Source: Belliella baltica DSM 15883
Lineage (GTDB): Bacteria > Bacteroidota > Bacteroidia > Cytophagales > Cyclobacteriaceae
Length of the DNA: 64,000 nucleotides
Direction of reading: 5' to 3'
Assembly (NCBI RefSeq): GCF_000265405.1
Contig: NC_018010.1
Span: 558,001-622,000 of the forward strand
Shown piece after piece: positions 47,313-58,049 of the stretch (the stretch's first letter is position 1; every line of letters starts with the position of its first letter). The notes beneath the pieces were generated by a model, which ran no database searches, was not told the origin of the DNA, and saw nothing but the letters and a program-made list of their open reading frames with translations. The translations under genes and the position numbers were made by a program.

Positions 47313-49106
47313 ATGTATAACATAGAAGAATTAAGAATCAGACTTCTTTCTGAATTGAAAGACATTGCAGAGGAGTTGGGAGTAAAAAATTTTAAGACAC
47401 TTAAAAAAGACGATCTGGTATATGCAATATTAGATCAGCAAGCCATCACCCCAGAAAAGGCACTTCCCAAGAAAAAACCATCTGTAGCCGAGGTTGAACA
47501 AAACCAAACCGAACAGAAAGTTACTGAAACCAAAAAATCTGAATCACCCAAATCAGAAGAAGGAGACAGCAAGCCGAAGTTTAGAAGACAAAATGTAACC
47601 GAACTTCCAAAAGAAGAAGCTAAAACAGAAGATAAGGTCACAGCTCGTGAAAAATCTCCAAGAGAAAATCAACCTAAAAAAAGAGAGCACTCGAATAACA
47701 AGGAGGATAATCCAAAAAGAGAGCAAGAGAAACCGAAGGCTGAACCTTCTATAGAATCAAAAAAATCAATTCCTTCTGCTACAACTGACGAAGAAAAACC
47801 AAAATTTATCAGACCTAGAAAAAGGGTTATCGATGAAATTGAAGGTGAAAAACCCGCTTCTTCTACTCCAGTACAAGAAACAGAAGTAGAGCTTCCAAGA
47901 AGAAAAAACATCAAAGATATCGAAGAAGCACATATTTCTTCAGCAGAGGTAGTTCCAAACAAGAGAAAAACTTATGTAAGTCCTAAGGAATTTGAAGGCA
48001 TCATCGAAAATGAAGGTGTACTTGAGATCATGACAGAGGGCTACGGCTTTTTGAGATCTTTAGATTACAATTACCTCGCATCTCCGGATGATATTTATGT
48101 ATCACCATCACAAATCAAACTTTTTGGTCTTAAGACAGGTGATCACATTAAAGGAACCATTAGACCACCAAAAGAAGGAGAAAAATATTTCGCACTTCTA
48201 AAAGTCATCACGGTCAATGGAAAAACTTCAGAAGAAATCAGAGATAGAATACCTTTTGAGTATTTGACTCCACTTTTCCCAGAGGAAAGACTTAACCTTA
48301 CGACAAGAGCTGATAATTACTCTACAAGAATTCTTGATTTATTTGCTCCAATCGGTAAAGGTCAAAGAGGTATGATCGTCGCTCAACCTAAGACAGGTAA
48401 GACCGTTCTTCTTCAACAAATCGCCAATGCTATCTCAGAAAATCACCCTGAGGTACATTTGATGATTCTTTTGATCGATGAAAGACCAGAAGAAGTAACA
48501 GATATGGCAAGATCCGTAAAAGCTGAGGTAATATCCTCGACTTTTGACGAGCAAGCTGATCGTCATGTGAAAGTAGCTTCTATCGTACTAGAGAAAGCAA
48601 AAAGAATGGTGGAATGTGGTCACGATGTTGTGATTCTACTCGATTCCATCACTAGACTAGCAAGAGCTTATAATACAGTCGTACCTTCATCAGGAAAAAT
48701 CCTTTCAGGTGGTGTGGATGCCAATGCTTTGCATAAGCCTAAGAGATTCTTTGGAGCAGCAAGAAATGTAGAAAATGGTGGTTCATTGACTATCATCGCT
48801 ACAGCCTTGGTGGAAACAGGTTCTAAGATGGATGAAGTGATTTTTGAGGAATTCAAAGGAACTGGAAACATGGAACTTGCACTAGATAGAAAACTATCTA
48901 ATAGAAGAATCTACCCTGCTATCGATGTACCAAGCTCAGGCACGAGAAGAGAGGATTTATTGATGGACAAAGAAGAAATGCAGCGTGTATGGATACTCCG
49001 CAAGTTGATGTCTGATATGAACTCTCAAGAGGCCATGGAATTCTTACTTCAGAGAATGCGTGGAACAAGAGACAATGCTGAGTTTTTGATCAGTATGAAC
49101 AGCTAA
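47313..49106 (+). CDS. rho: Transcription termination factor Rho
   Basis: 597 residues. The N-terminal Rho-N helix bundle ([20 protein letters not shown]) is followed by an insertion of about 180 residues rich in Lys, Glu, Pro and Ser. Next comes the RNA-binding OB domain ([38 protein letters not shown]) and the RecA-like ATPase with Walker [29 protein letters not shown], the [15 protein letters not shown]-loop region and GGVDANAL. A hexameric helicase that ends transcription. The insertion is a feature of Rho in Bacteroidota and some other phyla. Strong terminator follows. Confidence 0.98.
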   Translation: MYNIEELRIRLLSELKDIAEELGVKNFKTLKKDDLVYAILDQQAITPEKALPKKKPSVAEVEQNQTEQKVTETKKSESPKSEEGDSKPKFRRQNVTELPKEEAKTEDKVTAREKSPRENQPKKREHSNNKEDNPKREQEKPKAEPSIESKKSIPSATTDEEKPKFIRPRKRVIDEIEGEKPASSTPVQETEVELPRRKNIKDIEEAHISSAEVVPNKRKTYVSPKEFEGIIENEGVLEIMTEGYGFLRSLDYNYLASPDDIYVSPSQIKLFGLKTGDHIKGTIRPPKEGEKYFALLKVITVNGKTSEEIRDRIPFEYLTPLFPEERLNLTTRADNYSTRILDLFAPIGKGQRGMIVAQPKTGKTVLLQQIANAISENHPEVHLMILLIDERPEEVTDMARSVKAEVISSTFDEQADRHVKVASIVLEKAKRMVECGHDVVILLDSITRLARAYNTVVPSSGKILSGGVDANALHKPKRFFGAARNVENGGSLTIIATALVETGSKMDEVIFEEFKGTGNMELALDRKLSNRRIYPAIDVPSSGTRREDLLMDKEEMQRVWILRKLMSDMNSQEAMEFLLQRMRGTRDNAEFLISMNS

Positions 49107-49131
49107 AAAACGACCTGTTTTAAAAAGCTTA

Positions 49132-49169
49132 TAACCCCTATCATTAACTTGGTAGGGGTTAATTTTTTC
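49132..49169 (+). terminator. rho terminator
   Basis: TAACCCCTA (49132-49140) pairs with TAGGGGTTA (49153-49161), followed by ATTTTTT. Confidence 0.85.
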
Positions 49170-49357
49170 TAAAAATAAATCAATTTATTTTTCTAAGAAA
49201 TTAGTAGAATGAATCTAGCTAAAAATTTGGATTTTGCATACTTAAAACCGCTTTGTAAACTAATAAATTGTTTAGCATTTTTTCCTATATGATATTTGCT
49301 TTCAGAAGGTTACACCCTATGGTCAAATCACTTTAAAAAATTCAAACCCAGGGAAAG

Positions 49358-52248
49358 TTGAAGATTGATTTTACAAATATCAAAGCAATAAATTGGACTA
49401 AGAAGTTTCATTCTTTGGGAAAGGCTTCTTTGATTCTATTTTTATTGTTTTTGATTGTCAAAATTGATGAAAGCCATGCTGAAGGCTCTGGGGATTGGGG
49501 CACCGCAACAAATCGACAAAGTATGCTTTGGGTACCGGGAAACCAAGCTGTGTCTGGACTGACAGTAAGAGGGTCCATGATGGTTCCTTCAGGAACTCCT
49601 GGTTATAATGCAGGGCATCGGTTGTATGTTTATGTAAAACAAGGCGAGACCGTATTTTGGGGATTTAGAAGAAGTGGATCAACTGGAAATATTCGAGTAC
49701 GATGGTTTTATGATGCAACTTCTTCCGGTTTTTTCCCGCAAGGAACTACAGGTACTTCCAGATCATTTCATGGAGGTTACGAAATCAATCCAAGTGATGC
49801 AGGCGGTGGGTTTGGCCGTCCTGCCGATGAACTTGCCGCACACACTGGCCCTACCCAAGTCACTGGTACAGGCTATACAGGCCTGTCATTTATCAATGAT
49901 ACTGGAGCAGATAGAGCTTTTTGGGTAGAAATTTCTGGGACTGACGATTTAATCATACCCAGTGGATTCAATATAAACTTTTGGGACATCACTGCGGCAT
50001 CAGGGACTCCTGAAAACTATACTGAACAGAAAGGCAGGGTTTATTCGAGATATTGGAGCACTTCGAATTCTAGGTCTAATGCTGCTCAAAACAATTTAAT
50101 GATTCAAAATAAAGGGCAAGCAGATGCTTATTCATTTCACCAAGATTTTGGATTCTATGTACCCATAGACAATACCTACACCGCTGCTACAAATGACTAT
50201 TTTGTCAAGCGAATCAAATTTGACGGATCATCTGGCGGATGGACTAATTTTTTTGCCAATCAAGATGGACCAAGGAATCACTTATCATTTGAAGAAAATA
50301 GAAAGTCCATAGCTGGCACATCCTCTAATAATTACCAATACCCGTTATTTATCAATGACCCCGATCCCAGTATCTGGGCTTCTACTACTCCGCCGTCGGC
50401 TGTTCTGGATATCATTTACAGTGAGAAAGCTGCGCCTGCGACAGGTGGAGAAGCAAACGTCAACATTAATATTAGCTTACCAGCCATTGTCGATATTTTG
50501 ATCGACATCAATGGAAACGGAGAATTTGACAATACGGATGTCATTCTTTCTGCCATCTATGAAAGCCCTGGAAATTATACGATCTATTGGAATGGCGAAG
50601 ATGCCAATGGTGTCGAATTACCAAGTGGTGGAGAAGTGAATTTTATTGCTTCCGTGGCTTTTTTCCCTGTTCATTTTCCAATTTATGATTTGGAGCAGAA
50701 CCTTGGGATTGAAGTTACAAACATCCGCCCTGGAGCTTTAAGTAATGAGTTTATTTTTGGGATGATTCAAATATTTCCAGAACCGGATTGACGCCATCCG
50801 ATAGTCCTCAATCTATTGCTGTGAATGTAACTGGAGTAGAGAGCCCTGAACATATTTGGTGGGCAACTGGGGATAATGGGTTTAGTAATAATAAAACCAT
50901 CAATACTTGGACAGCTTCTTTCTACAGAGTCGTCGAAAGGACAAGTGGATTCACTTTTCTTTCTATTTCAGGAAATGTATATGAAGACATCAATGCCCTT
51001 TCAGATAATACTGTAAACGGTACAGGGGTAGATTTAACAAATCTGTATGCAGTTTTAATCAATGATTTGAATAATGTGGTCAGTTTTACCACTGTACAAT
51101 CAGACGGTACTTTTGTGATCAATGATGTTCCAAATGGAACTTTCAGTATTATGCTGACTACTCAACTTCCGACTTTGGGGCAAATTGCTCCAGATTTAGT
51201 ACTTCCAAACTATTATGAAAGCACTGGGGAGTTTTTGGGTATAGGAGAGGGGCATGATGGATTAGTAAATAGTATTCTTCCCAATATCGTGGTTGATAAT
51301 GCATCCCTCAGCAATGCAAACTTTGGAATACGTCTCATAGAATATGACTTAGTAGCAGGAAAGTCTGTTTCTGCCATGAAACCAGAAGTTGGAGATGAAA
51401 TTATTTTTACAATAACTGTTGAAAATCAGGGGCATAGTATTGCTAGAGAGGTAGTGTTAGAAGAAAATATGCCTGTTGGATATTCGTATGTCAGTCACAC
51501 AGCTTCTCAAGGAACTTATGACCCCCTTTCTAGTCCTGCAATATGGGATGTAGGAATACTTGAGAGTTGGGAAACGGCAACTTTAACTATTGTAGTCGAA
51601 GTGCAAGATGCAATAGATTATTTCAATTTTGTAGAGACATACAGCAGCACACTAATACCTGAAACCCGTGATGACAACAACTATGCAAGTGCAACAACAG
51701 AACCCATTTCAGAGCTTCCAGTTGATTGGTTGAAATTCCATGGAAAGCTAGAGCAAGAATCTGTTCTTTTAAATTGGGCGACGGCCAAAGAGCGTTACAG
51801 CGATCACTTTTTGGTACAGCGATCTAAAGACATCCAAACATGGGCAAATATCGGAGAAGTTCAGGCTTTTGGGTTCACTGATCAAGTTACCCAATATGAA
51901 TGGATTGATACCCTTCCTAGGATTGGGATCAATTATTACCGCTTAGCTCAATTTGATTTAGATGGCAGTTATAATTTATCCAAAGTCATCCGAGTGGATT
52001 TTAGCCCTACTTGGGATATTAAAGTTTTTCCAAACCCTTTTACAAATCAAATTATAATAAAAGGAAAGGATTTGAACCAATTTAATTGGAGTTTATCAGA
52101 TTATTCAGGAAGAATTATCCAGAATAGTGGTTCAAAAAGCACAACGAATGAAGTGAATTTAGAAACTGAAAAGTTAAAGGCAGGTTTGTATTTCATTAAG
52201 TTACAAAATGATACGAATACGTTTGTTTATAAGCTTAAAAAGAACTGA
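49358..52248 (+). pseudogene. T9SS-sorted surface protein gene split by a frameshift
   Basis: Two consecutive frames, 49358-50791 and 50788-52248, read as one large secreted protein. The first has a signal peptide (ASLILFLLFLIVKIDESHAE) and a domain with bacterial-surface repeats, ending abruptly in IFGMIQIFPEPD. In the other frame, codons just before 50788 read VYFWDDSNISRTGL and run straight on, so the frame is lost at about 50746-50757, near a TTTATTTTTGGG run. The second part has an SdrD-B-like segment, a DUF11 adhesin repeat (VAGKSVSAMKPEVGDEIIF), and a type A sorting domain from IKVFPNPFTNQIIIKG. Start is TTG at 49358; no ATG fits. Either a decayed gene, a phase-variable state or a sequencing error in a homopolymer. 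Confidence 0.75.
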
Positions 52249-52366
52249 TGATAAATTCCATTAAACAGTATATTAATTACATTTTTTAGTAAATAAAATA
52301 CGGGAAAATTCTTACAAATAGACACTATCCCGATAAGTGTGTAAACTTTAAATTATGATTTTATGG

Positions 52367-53572
52367 TCAGGTTTCAAGAAGCCTGACCCTATCACCAAAT
52401 ATAAGCAGGAAACTGTTAAGAATAGTGCCCCAGTCCCGAATGGGCATAGTCCATTTTTTCGATGCTTCTCTTGCAGCGAGGAAAACAGACTTCATAACAG
52501 CATCATCTGTTGGGAAAGAGAGCTTGTTTTTGGTGTATTTTCTGATCTTTCCATTCAGGTTTTCAATCAGGTTGGTGGTATAGATGATTTTGCGGATTTC
52601 AACCGGGTAATCGAAGAAAACGGTGAGTTCATCCCAGTTGTCCCTCCAGCTTTTGATTGCATACGAGTATTTGGAGTCCCATTTTTTGGCAAAATCGTTA
52701 AGAGCAGCCCATGCGGCGTCCTTAGTAGGGGCGGTATAAATTTCCTTCATATCCCTAGTAAAGGCCTTACGGTCTTTCCATACGACATATCTACATGCAT
52801 TTCTGATCTGGTGGACAACACATATCTGGGTGACTGACTGAGGGAAGGAGGCCTTTATTGTATCAGTAAACCCGTTCAGGTTATCAGTTGCTGTTATGAG
52901 AATATCTTCAACCCCTCTGGCTTTCAGGTCAGTGAGTACCCCCATCCAAAAAGCGGAAGATTCATTCTTACCAAGCCAAAGGCCGAGTATCTCTTTGAGG
53001 CCGTTAGTTCTGAGGCCAACAGCAATATAAACGGTCTTATTAACTACTTTGGAGTTCTCCCTGACTTTGAAGGATATACCATCCATCCAAACGATCAGGT
53101 ATACAGGGTCAAGTGGCCTGTTTCTCCATGCAACAATATCCTCCGCTACGGCACTGGTAACCCTTGAGATGGTGGAAGTGGATACATTGATGTCATAAAG
53201 CTCCCGGATCTGCTCTTCGATGTCCTGGTTTGACATTCCCTTAGCATACATGGATATGATCACGTTTTCAACGCCCTCTGCCATCCTTTTGCGTTTGGGC
53301 ACAAGGGCAGGCTCAAAGCTGCCGTCCCGGTCTCTTGGGACTTTGATTTCAGCTTCTCCAAAGGAGTTCTTTATGGTTTTGCTGGAATGGCCATTTCTTG
53401 AATTGGAATTATCGGAGTTCTGATGCTTTTCATAACCAAGATGGGCATCTAACTCGCCTTCAAGCATTTTCTCGACAGCTCTTTTCTGAAGCTGTTGAAG
53501 AAAGGAATTGAGCTCCCCTGCAGTCTTGAACTGCTTGAGGAAATCATCATTTAATAGATCTTCTTTTTTCAT
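52367..53572 (-). CDS. IS256-family mutator-type transposase
   Basis: About 401 residues. Family motifs are intact: [33 protein letters not shown] residues in [16 protein letters not shown] (first Asp), [14 protein letters not shown] (second Asp) and [17 protein letters not shown] (Glu). The ATG at 53572 ([15 protein letters not shown]) is preferred over the in-frame ATG at 53614, whose extra residues do not fit. Composition is GC-richer than neighbours. Likely functional. Confidence 0.95.
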   Translation of the reverse strand: MKKEDLLNDDFLKQFKTAGELNSFLQQLQKRAVEKMLEGELDAHLGYEKHQNSDNSNSRNGHSSKTIKNSFGEAEIKVPRDRDGSFEPALVPKRKRMAEGVENVIISMYAKGMSNQDIEEQIRELYDINVSTSTISRVTSAVAEDIVAWRNRPLDPVYLIVWMDGISFKVRENSKVVNKTVYIAVGLRTNGLKEILGLWLGKNESSAFWMGVLTDLKARGVEDILITATDNLNGFTDTIKASFPQSVTQICVVHQIRNACRYVVWKDRKAFTRDMKEIYTAPTKDAAWAALNDFAKKWDSKYSYAIKSWRDNWDELTVFFDYPVEIRKIIYTTNLIENLNGKIRKYTKNKLSFPTDDAVMKSVFLAAREASKKWTMPIRDWGTILNSFLLIFGDRVRLLET

Positions 53573-53641
53573 TTTTGCAATCTGTGTGTTAAAGGTAAGA
53601 AATTGTCCACACACAGATCGGGTATTCGCCTACCGCGGGTT

Positions 53642-53691
53642 CCTCAAATTCTCTGTGCGATTTCTTCTAAATCACACAGAGAATTTCGAGG
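53642..53691. promoter_or_regulatory. Long hairpin upstream of the IS256 transposase
   Basis: CCTC + AAATTCTCTGTG (53642-53657) pair with CACAGAGAATTT + GAGG (53675-53691), extended inward by GATTT/AAATC around a 5-base loop, with one bulged C and one C/A mismatch. It sits inside the IS right end, upstream of the transposase, where it could block outside transcription or expose and hide the promoter. Confidence 0.65.
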
Positions 53692-53835
53692 TATAACTTT
53701 AACTTCGTAAGTAGCTAAACCAACTTACACAGTTTTTGTCATAGTCCCTACAAATAACAATTCTCTACTTATATTCGTGTGCCTTAGTAATTATTGGAAA
53801 CATTCACCCCATTTCAATAGTTATATCACCACTTT

Positions 53836-55158
53836 ATGCGTAAAAATTTCTTGATTAAAACTCGAAGTGTCTTTGCACTAATACTTCTCTTATGTGTTAT
53901 TTTTTCAGTTGAAAGCTTTGGACAGACTTGTCCTACCTGTACTCCTAGTACTAATGTTTCATTAACAACTGGTGGAACCTTAGAAAACCCTATTTCCTAT
54001 ACGTTTGGGAATAACAATAATAATAGTGGGGCATCCAATCAAATTTTCGGATTTTCAGGTAATGGCTTTTATAGATGGTCTACAAATAATACAATTACTA
54101 TACGAGGTTTGGTAGTAGAGTCAGGTGTTTTTATGACTCTTGGTACATCAAGAAGCAATGGAAATACCGAGGCATTCAGTATTGAAGGTTTATCAGCTAC
54201 CAATAGAGGTTGTATAATTGTTAAAAATGGTGCAACCTTAAATTTAGCATGGATTTCTGAACTCAAATATGTAGATGTCTGTGTTGAAGAAGGAGGGAAG
54301 ATTATTTTTGACTCAGAAAATGACAATAGTGGTATAAAGAATAGTTATACTTTTGATGGAGTAACAATTAATCTTCAAGGTCCTGGTGCAAGTCTAGAGT
54401 TTGGGGACTCTGAAATTAAAATAGAATCTGGACTTGATATTGTTGGCTGGACGGGTGATATAACATGTCCTTCAGCTGGGTCACCGAACCCAACACCAAC
54501 AGGTCAATCTGGTAACATTTCTTGGAATTCAGATACAGTAAATATTTGTGCCATCTTAAATTTTGGAGTTCTCCCAGTCGAATATCTTTCCTTCACAGCA
54601 AAACACAACAGTCAGGATAGATCCAATGAAATCAATTGGATAACGGCATCTGAAAAAAGTAATTCTCATTTTATCATTGAAAGGTCAGTGAATGATATCA
54701 AGTCATGGGAAGTTCTTAGTGAGGTGAATGGTGCAATCAATTCTGATATGCCTATTGAATATAATTTTAAAGATTCTTCTCTCCCACTTGCTGGCGGGAA
54801 TATCTATTATAGATTAAAGCAAGTTGACCTAGAAGTAAAATCATCATTGAGTGAAGTAATTTCTTTGAAAGTAGGACCTATGGATGGGAAAGGCACTTGG
54901 AGAGTTTATCCTAACCCCAGCAATGGTGAAGAGATTCGCTTAGAATTACTCAATAGGGAAAATTATAATGGAGAAGAAATCTCGATACGTCTATTATCGA
55001 ATTATAGTAGTTTGGAAAACAAGCAACTGATTATTAAAGACATTTTTGAAATAAACAATCAGCTTAGGCAAATGCTTGACCCAATAGGAAGAGGTGTTGC
55101 CATATTAGAGATCATTTGGGGCAACCAAGTAGAGCATCTTAAAATTCTAAAGAAATGA
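53836..55158 (+). CDS. Secreted protein with T9SS C-terminal sorting domain
   Basis: 440 residues. Signal peptide (SVFALILLLCVIFSVESFGQ) then a Cys-containing, Gly/Asn/Ser-rich beta region (about 31-235), with right-handed beta-helix-like strings such as GCIIVKNGATLNLAW and VCVEEGGKIIFDS. After LPVEYLSFTAKHN comes a fibronectin-like module common just before sorting domains (INWITASEKSNSHFIIERS) and then the C-terminal sorting domain from WRVYPNPSNGEEIRLEL to EHLKILKK. So it should be exported by the T9SS and attached or released. The same VEYLSF/INWITASE block is in the surface protein upstream. Function of the passenger is unknown. Confidence 0.85.
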   Translation: MRKNFLIKTRSVFALILLLCVIFSVESFGQTCPTCTPSTNVSLTTGGTLENPISYTFGNNNNNSGASNQIFGFSGNGFYRWSTNNTITIRGLVVESGVFMTLGTSRSNGNTEAFSIEGLSATNRGCIIVKNGATLNLAWISELKYVDVCVEEGGKIIFDSENDNSGIKNSYTFDGVTINLQGPGASLEFGDSEIKIESGLDIVGWTGDITCPSAGSPNPTPTGQSGNISWNSDTVNICAILNFGVLPVEYLSFTAKHNSQDRSNEINWITASEKSNSHFIIERSVNDIKSWEVLSEVNGAINSDMPIEYNFKDSSLPLAGGNIYYRLKQVDLEVKSSLSEVISLKVGPMDGKGTWRVYPNPSNGEEIRLELLNRENYNGEEISIRLLSNYSSLENKQLIIKDIFEINNQLRQMLDPIGRGVAILEIIWGNQVEHLKILKK

Positions 55159-55593
55159 ATTTAAAGGTCGATGGTGAAATGTACACGGATGATTGAAATT
55201 AGCTTCTTGCAATAATTGGGTTGAAAAATCGAAAAGTTGACTTACGCAAGACCTTGGAAAGTAAGAAGGTAGGCTTACCTGGAGATTGAAATCTGATAAT
55301 TAACTTTCAATTCTAGAAATTTTTAAATAAGCTCTTCGTGACTTTTGTTCGAAGCTTTATTCACTTTGTGGTGAAATGTTTTTAACCACAAGGTACACTA
55401 AGAAGGAACAAAGGTACACTAGGAATTCTTCCCACATGATAAATCCCTTGGGACCTTTGAGTAATTTTTTTTCCTTTTGTAGTTTAATGGCTTTTACCAC
55501 AAGGAACACTAAGGTTTAAAATTAAACAGAATCTTATTAAAAATAGCTTTAAACAGACTTTATGTCTAGTTTGGCTATAGTCTGCTTTATGTT
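55159..55593. other. Non-coding region with degenerate CACAAGG-ACACTAAG copies
   Basis: No credible gene. Several related snippets recur (CCACAAGGTACACTAAG at about 55386-55402, AAAGGTACACTAGG at about 55409-55422, CCACAAGGAACACTAAGG at about 55497-55514), which look like decayed short dispersed repeats. Confidence 0.45.
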
Positions 55594-55659
55594 TGATACG
55601 TGTCTGATATGGTATTGATACGGATATGATACGGAGTTAATACGTGTTTGTATAGGATA
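55594..55659. repeat. Six iteron-like 11-bp repeats (TGATACG + 4 variable bases)
   Basis: Units start at 55594, 55605, 55616, 55627, 55638 and 55649, exactly 11 bp apart: TGATACG, TGATATG, TGATACG, TGATACG, TAATACG and TGTATAG. Each is followed by a 4-base spacer of varying sequence. The array ends about 48 bases before the gene at 55708. A conserved core repeated once per helical turn looks like a protein-binding array on one face of DNA. Binding protein unknown. Confidence 0.8.
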
Positions 55660-55707
55660 AGTCACTAATTATCATTATTTTAGAGTCCAATCAAACACCA
55701 AGAAATT

Positions 55708-56454
55708 ATGGCTAAGCAAACAGGATCATTAACGCTAGAAGGAACAATGGGAAATGTTATCTTTTACAAGAGAAATGGAAAGTTTTATTCCAGGTCAAAA
55801 GGAAGCCCCAAAAAGAAAAGATTAAAGGAAGGTCCAGAATTTGAGAACTCTAGAAGGGTAAGTTCTGAATTTGGGCATGCCTCGAAATTCGCGGCTAAAC
55901 TATCCCGGTCATGTGTAGGTCTTCTGAATCCAGGCAGACATGATGGTTTACATGGAAGGTTGACTTCAAAAATGCATAAGGTAGTTCAATCCGACCCTGT
56001 CAGTGTATATGGCTGTAGAAGGTTGCGATTTGGAGATTTAGATTTAATGAAAGGATTCGATTTTGAAGCTACTTCTTTGAAGAGTCTGATTGCAAACTTA
56101 CCTGCTGTTGATTATCAAGGACAAATAGTTCAAGTAGATTTTAATAAAATTGGAGGTATGGATAAAAAGACTACTCCTGGAGGAGCTACACATTATAGAG
56201 TAGATCTATTATGGTGTAGGCTTCATGAAGTCAATGAAAAAGTAGGTTATCAGGAATATCAGGGGAATATTCTTGATTTAGATGATTCTCTTGATTTAAA
56301 TGGGATTAAAGAAATGGATTTGGGCAGTGCGTTGCAAGAAGAAGAGGTATTGTTTCTTGTGATGGGGATTGTCTTTTTGCAGGAGGTTAATGGAAAGATG
56401 AATGAGTTGGCAGGAAAAAGAGCTGTGGGGGTTTTAGAGGTATTGAAAAGATGA
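55708..56454 (+). CDS. Conserved hypothetical with MAKQxGxLxLEGTxGNxxFYK start
   Basis: 248 residues, basic N-terminal half (KGSPKKKRLKEG, FENSRRVSSEFGHASKFA) and a beta-rich C-terminal half. No signal peptide, membrane segment or catalytic motif. I recall small Bacteroidota proteins of unknown role with the same opening, often in variable regions, but cannot name a family. It is preceded by the 11-bp repeat array and followed by large non-coding repeats, which makes this an accessory locus. The N-terminal basic patch could bind nucleic acid; that is only a guess. Confidence 0.65.
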   Translation: MAKQTGSLTLEGTMGNVIFYKRNGKFYSRSKGSPKKKRLKEGPEFENSRRVSSEFGHASKFAAKLSRSCVGLLNPGRHDGLHGRLTSKMHKVVQSDPVSVYGCRRLRFGDLDLMKGFDFEATSLKSLIANLPAVDYQGQIVQVDFNKIGGMDKKTTPGGATHYRVDLLWCRLHEVNEKVGYQEYQGNILDLDDSLDLNGIKEMDLGSALQEEEVLFLVMGIVFLQEVNGKMNELAGKRAVGVLEVLKR

Positions 56455-56467
56455 ATGACACAAGGTT

Positions 56468-56963
56468 AAAGGAAAAAAGGGCGACCACTAATTTATCTAA
56501 TTGAACGAATTAGGACTTAAGGGATTTGGGAGGTAGTTAGTATTTGATGATCGGAAATTCGATTTATAGGGATTTATAAATTATGGCGCTGAAGCGCTAT
56601 AGATTGACACGAAGAGCTCCAAGAGTCACAATGAGCACAATGATATAATTTAAGTAACTGGCTAATTGAAGGAAAAAGTTTAAAGAGCAAAGTCCTTTTA
56701 TTACACCGAGTTGCTCAGAGGAGGCACGGAGGGTCGCTGAGGAAAGGAGTTGAAATGATAAAGTCTGAGTGATGAAAAAAAACAAGGAAGGAAGCCCCGA
56801 AGCGGGCTTAACATTGAATAGCCATGTACAAGGCGCAGAAAATCCTTTATAGTCACCACTTTTTGTAATGCGCCGCCGTGCATGGTTGAAAAGTGCGCAC
56901 ACCTGACCGGGAGTCCCGGCGGTGGATATATTAGGGAAAAGAGGTATCTCTCGGGACGATAGG
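56468..56963. repeat. ~495-bp direct repeat, copy A
   Basis: Nearly identical to 57121-57614, shifted by 653 bases. It contains potential stem-loops: AAGCCC/GGGCTT (56792-56797, 56804-56809), CCATGTAC/GTGCATGG (56822-56829, 56878-56885) enclosing GGCGCA/TGCGCC (56832-56837, 56869-56874), and CCGGGA/TCCCGG near 56908. Small open frames on the minus strand are not convincing as genes. Confidence 0.85.
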
Positions 56964-57120
56964 GAATTCGTAGTAAAAGGAAAAAGAGTTCAAAGATCTT
57001 TTATTACACCGAGCAGGCACCGAGATGCACAGAGGATAAATAAAGATGATGGCGATGGGATGAAAAATGATGAATGTTGAATTTCGAATGTCGAGTGTGG
57101 CAGTTAGGAAATGTAAGGCA

Positions 57121-57614
57121 AAAGGAAAAAAGGAAGACCACTAATTTATCTAATTGAACGAATTAGGACTTAAGGGATTTGGGAGGTAGTTAGTATTTGA
57201 TGATCGGAAATTCGATTTGGAGGGATTATAAATTATGGCGCTGAAGCGCTATAGATTGACACGAAGAGCTCCAAGAGTCACAATGAGCACAATGATATAA
57301 TTTAAGTAATTGGCTAATTGAAGGGAAAAGTTTAAAGAGCAAAGTCCTTTTATTACACCGAGTTGCTCAGAGGAGGCACGGAGGGTCGCTGAGGAAAGGA
57401 GTTGAAATGATAAAGTCTGAGTGATGAAAAAAATCAAGGAAGGAAGCCCCGAAGCGGGCTTAACATTGAATAGCCATGTACAAGGCGCAGAAAATCCTTT
57501 ATAGTCACCACTTTTGTAATGCGCCGCAGTGCATGGTAAAGGAATGCGTACACCTGACCGGGAGTCCCGGCGGTGGATATGTAAGAGAGAAGAGATGTTT
57601 CTCGGGACGATAGA
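57121..57614. repeat. ~495-bp direct repeat, copy B
   Basis: Second copy of the repeat at 56468-56963. Differences fall mostly in loops, bulges and homopolymers, for example GCC versus GCA beside the conserved stem and TTTTTGT versus TTTTGT in the loop, while the paired arms are kept. Between the copies a fragment around 56985-57040 repeats the TTTTATTACACCGAG block once more. Confidence 0.85.
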
Positions 57615-57698
57615 GAGAAAGTCAATTTAGAAAGGATGAAGGTTGATTTTGAGTAGTGAGAGAAAGTGTTGAAGCATTTTATATTTTTTCCTCTTACT

Positions 57699-57810
57699 TT
57701 TTGCCTTGACGCAAAAAGTAACAAAAAAGTCAAGACGGAGATATTCCCGATATAAAGATCGGGACAGGCTCTATCAACGCACAAGGCCAGCGCCGGCCCG
57801 GATCTCCGTC
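57699..57810. repeat. GC-rich multi-stem element
   Basis: Nested inverted repeats: CTTTTTGC/GCAAAAAG around CTTGAC, and CTTGAC/GTCAAG (57705-57710, 57729-57734). Next comes an outer stem GACGGAGAT/ATCTCCGTC (57734-57742, 57802-57810) enclosing CCCGAT/ATCGGG (57746-57751, 57758-57763) and GGCC/GGCC (57785-57788, 57795-57798). The TTTTTGC...GCAAAAAGTAACAAAAA part resembles a dispersed repeat I recall from many Bacteroidota genomes. No credible protein. Confidence 0.6.
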
Positions 57811-58049
57811 GTCCCGCCCGCATCAGACGGTTGGAGTAAATTTTGAGGATTATCTAAAAAGCTGACTCAATTAGGGTGGCTCTTGAAGACTAGGAATTGA
57901 TAGTGTATGTACTAAAGAATAATAAATCTAGTCAGGGAAATTAGCCCCCCGCAATTCTGCGGGGCAGGCTCAGAGGGGATGAATCGGGTCGTGTACTGAA
58001 ATAGGTTGACACAATTTTACTAGAAATTGTAAACCTATAATCGGACAAA

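Larger units (their letters stand above)
52321..53748 (-). mobile_element. IS256-family insertion sequence
   Basis: Ends GACACTAT... (52321 on) and the complement of GGGACTATGAC (ending 53748) align over about 28 bases as imperfect inverted repeats sharing GTGTAA. An exact 8-bp target duplication TACAAATA flanks it (52313-52320 and 53749-53756). It holds one transposase gene and inserted harmlessly between two surface-protein genes. Confidence 0.93.

Noticed and set aside
47435..47962. Ser-rich minus-strand frames in rho
   Set aside because: Antisense of the Lys/Glu-rich Rho insertion.
55384..55514. Repeated CACAAGG-ACACTAAG pieces, considered as a CRISPR array
   Set aside because: Only three degenerate copies, uneven spacing and no spacers or cas genes.
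56597..57823. Minus-strand frames of 60-129 codons in the large direct repeats
   Set aside because: The same peptides recur only because the DNA is repeated. Frames break differently in the two copies, and composition is not protein-like.
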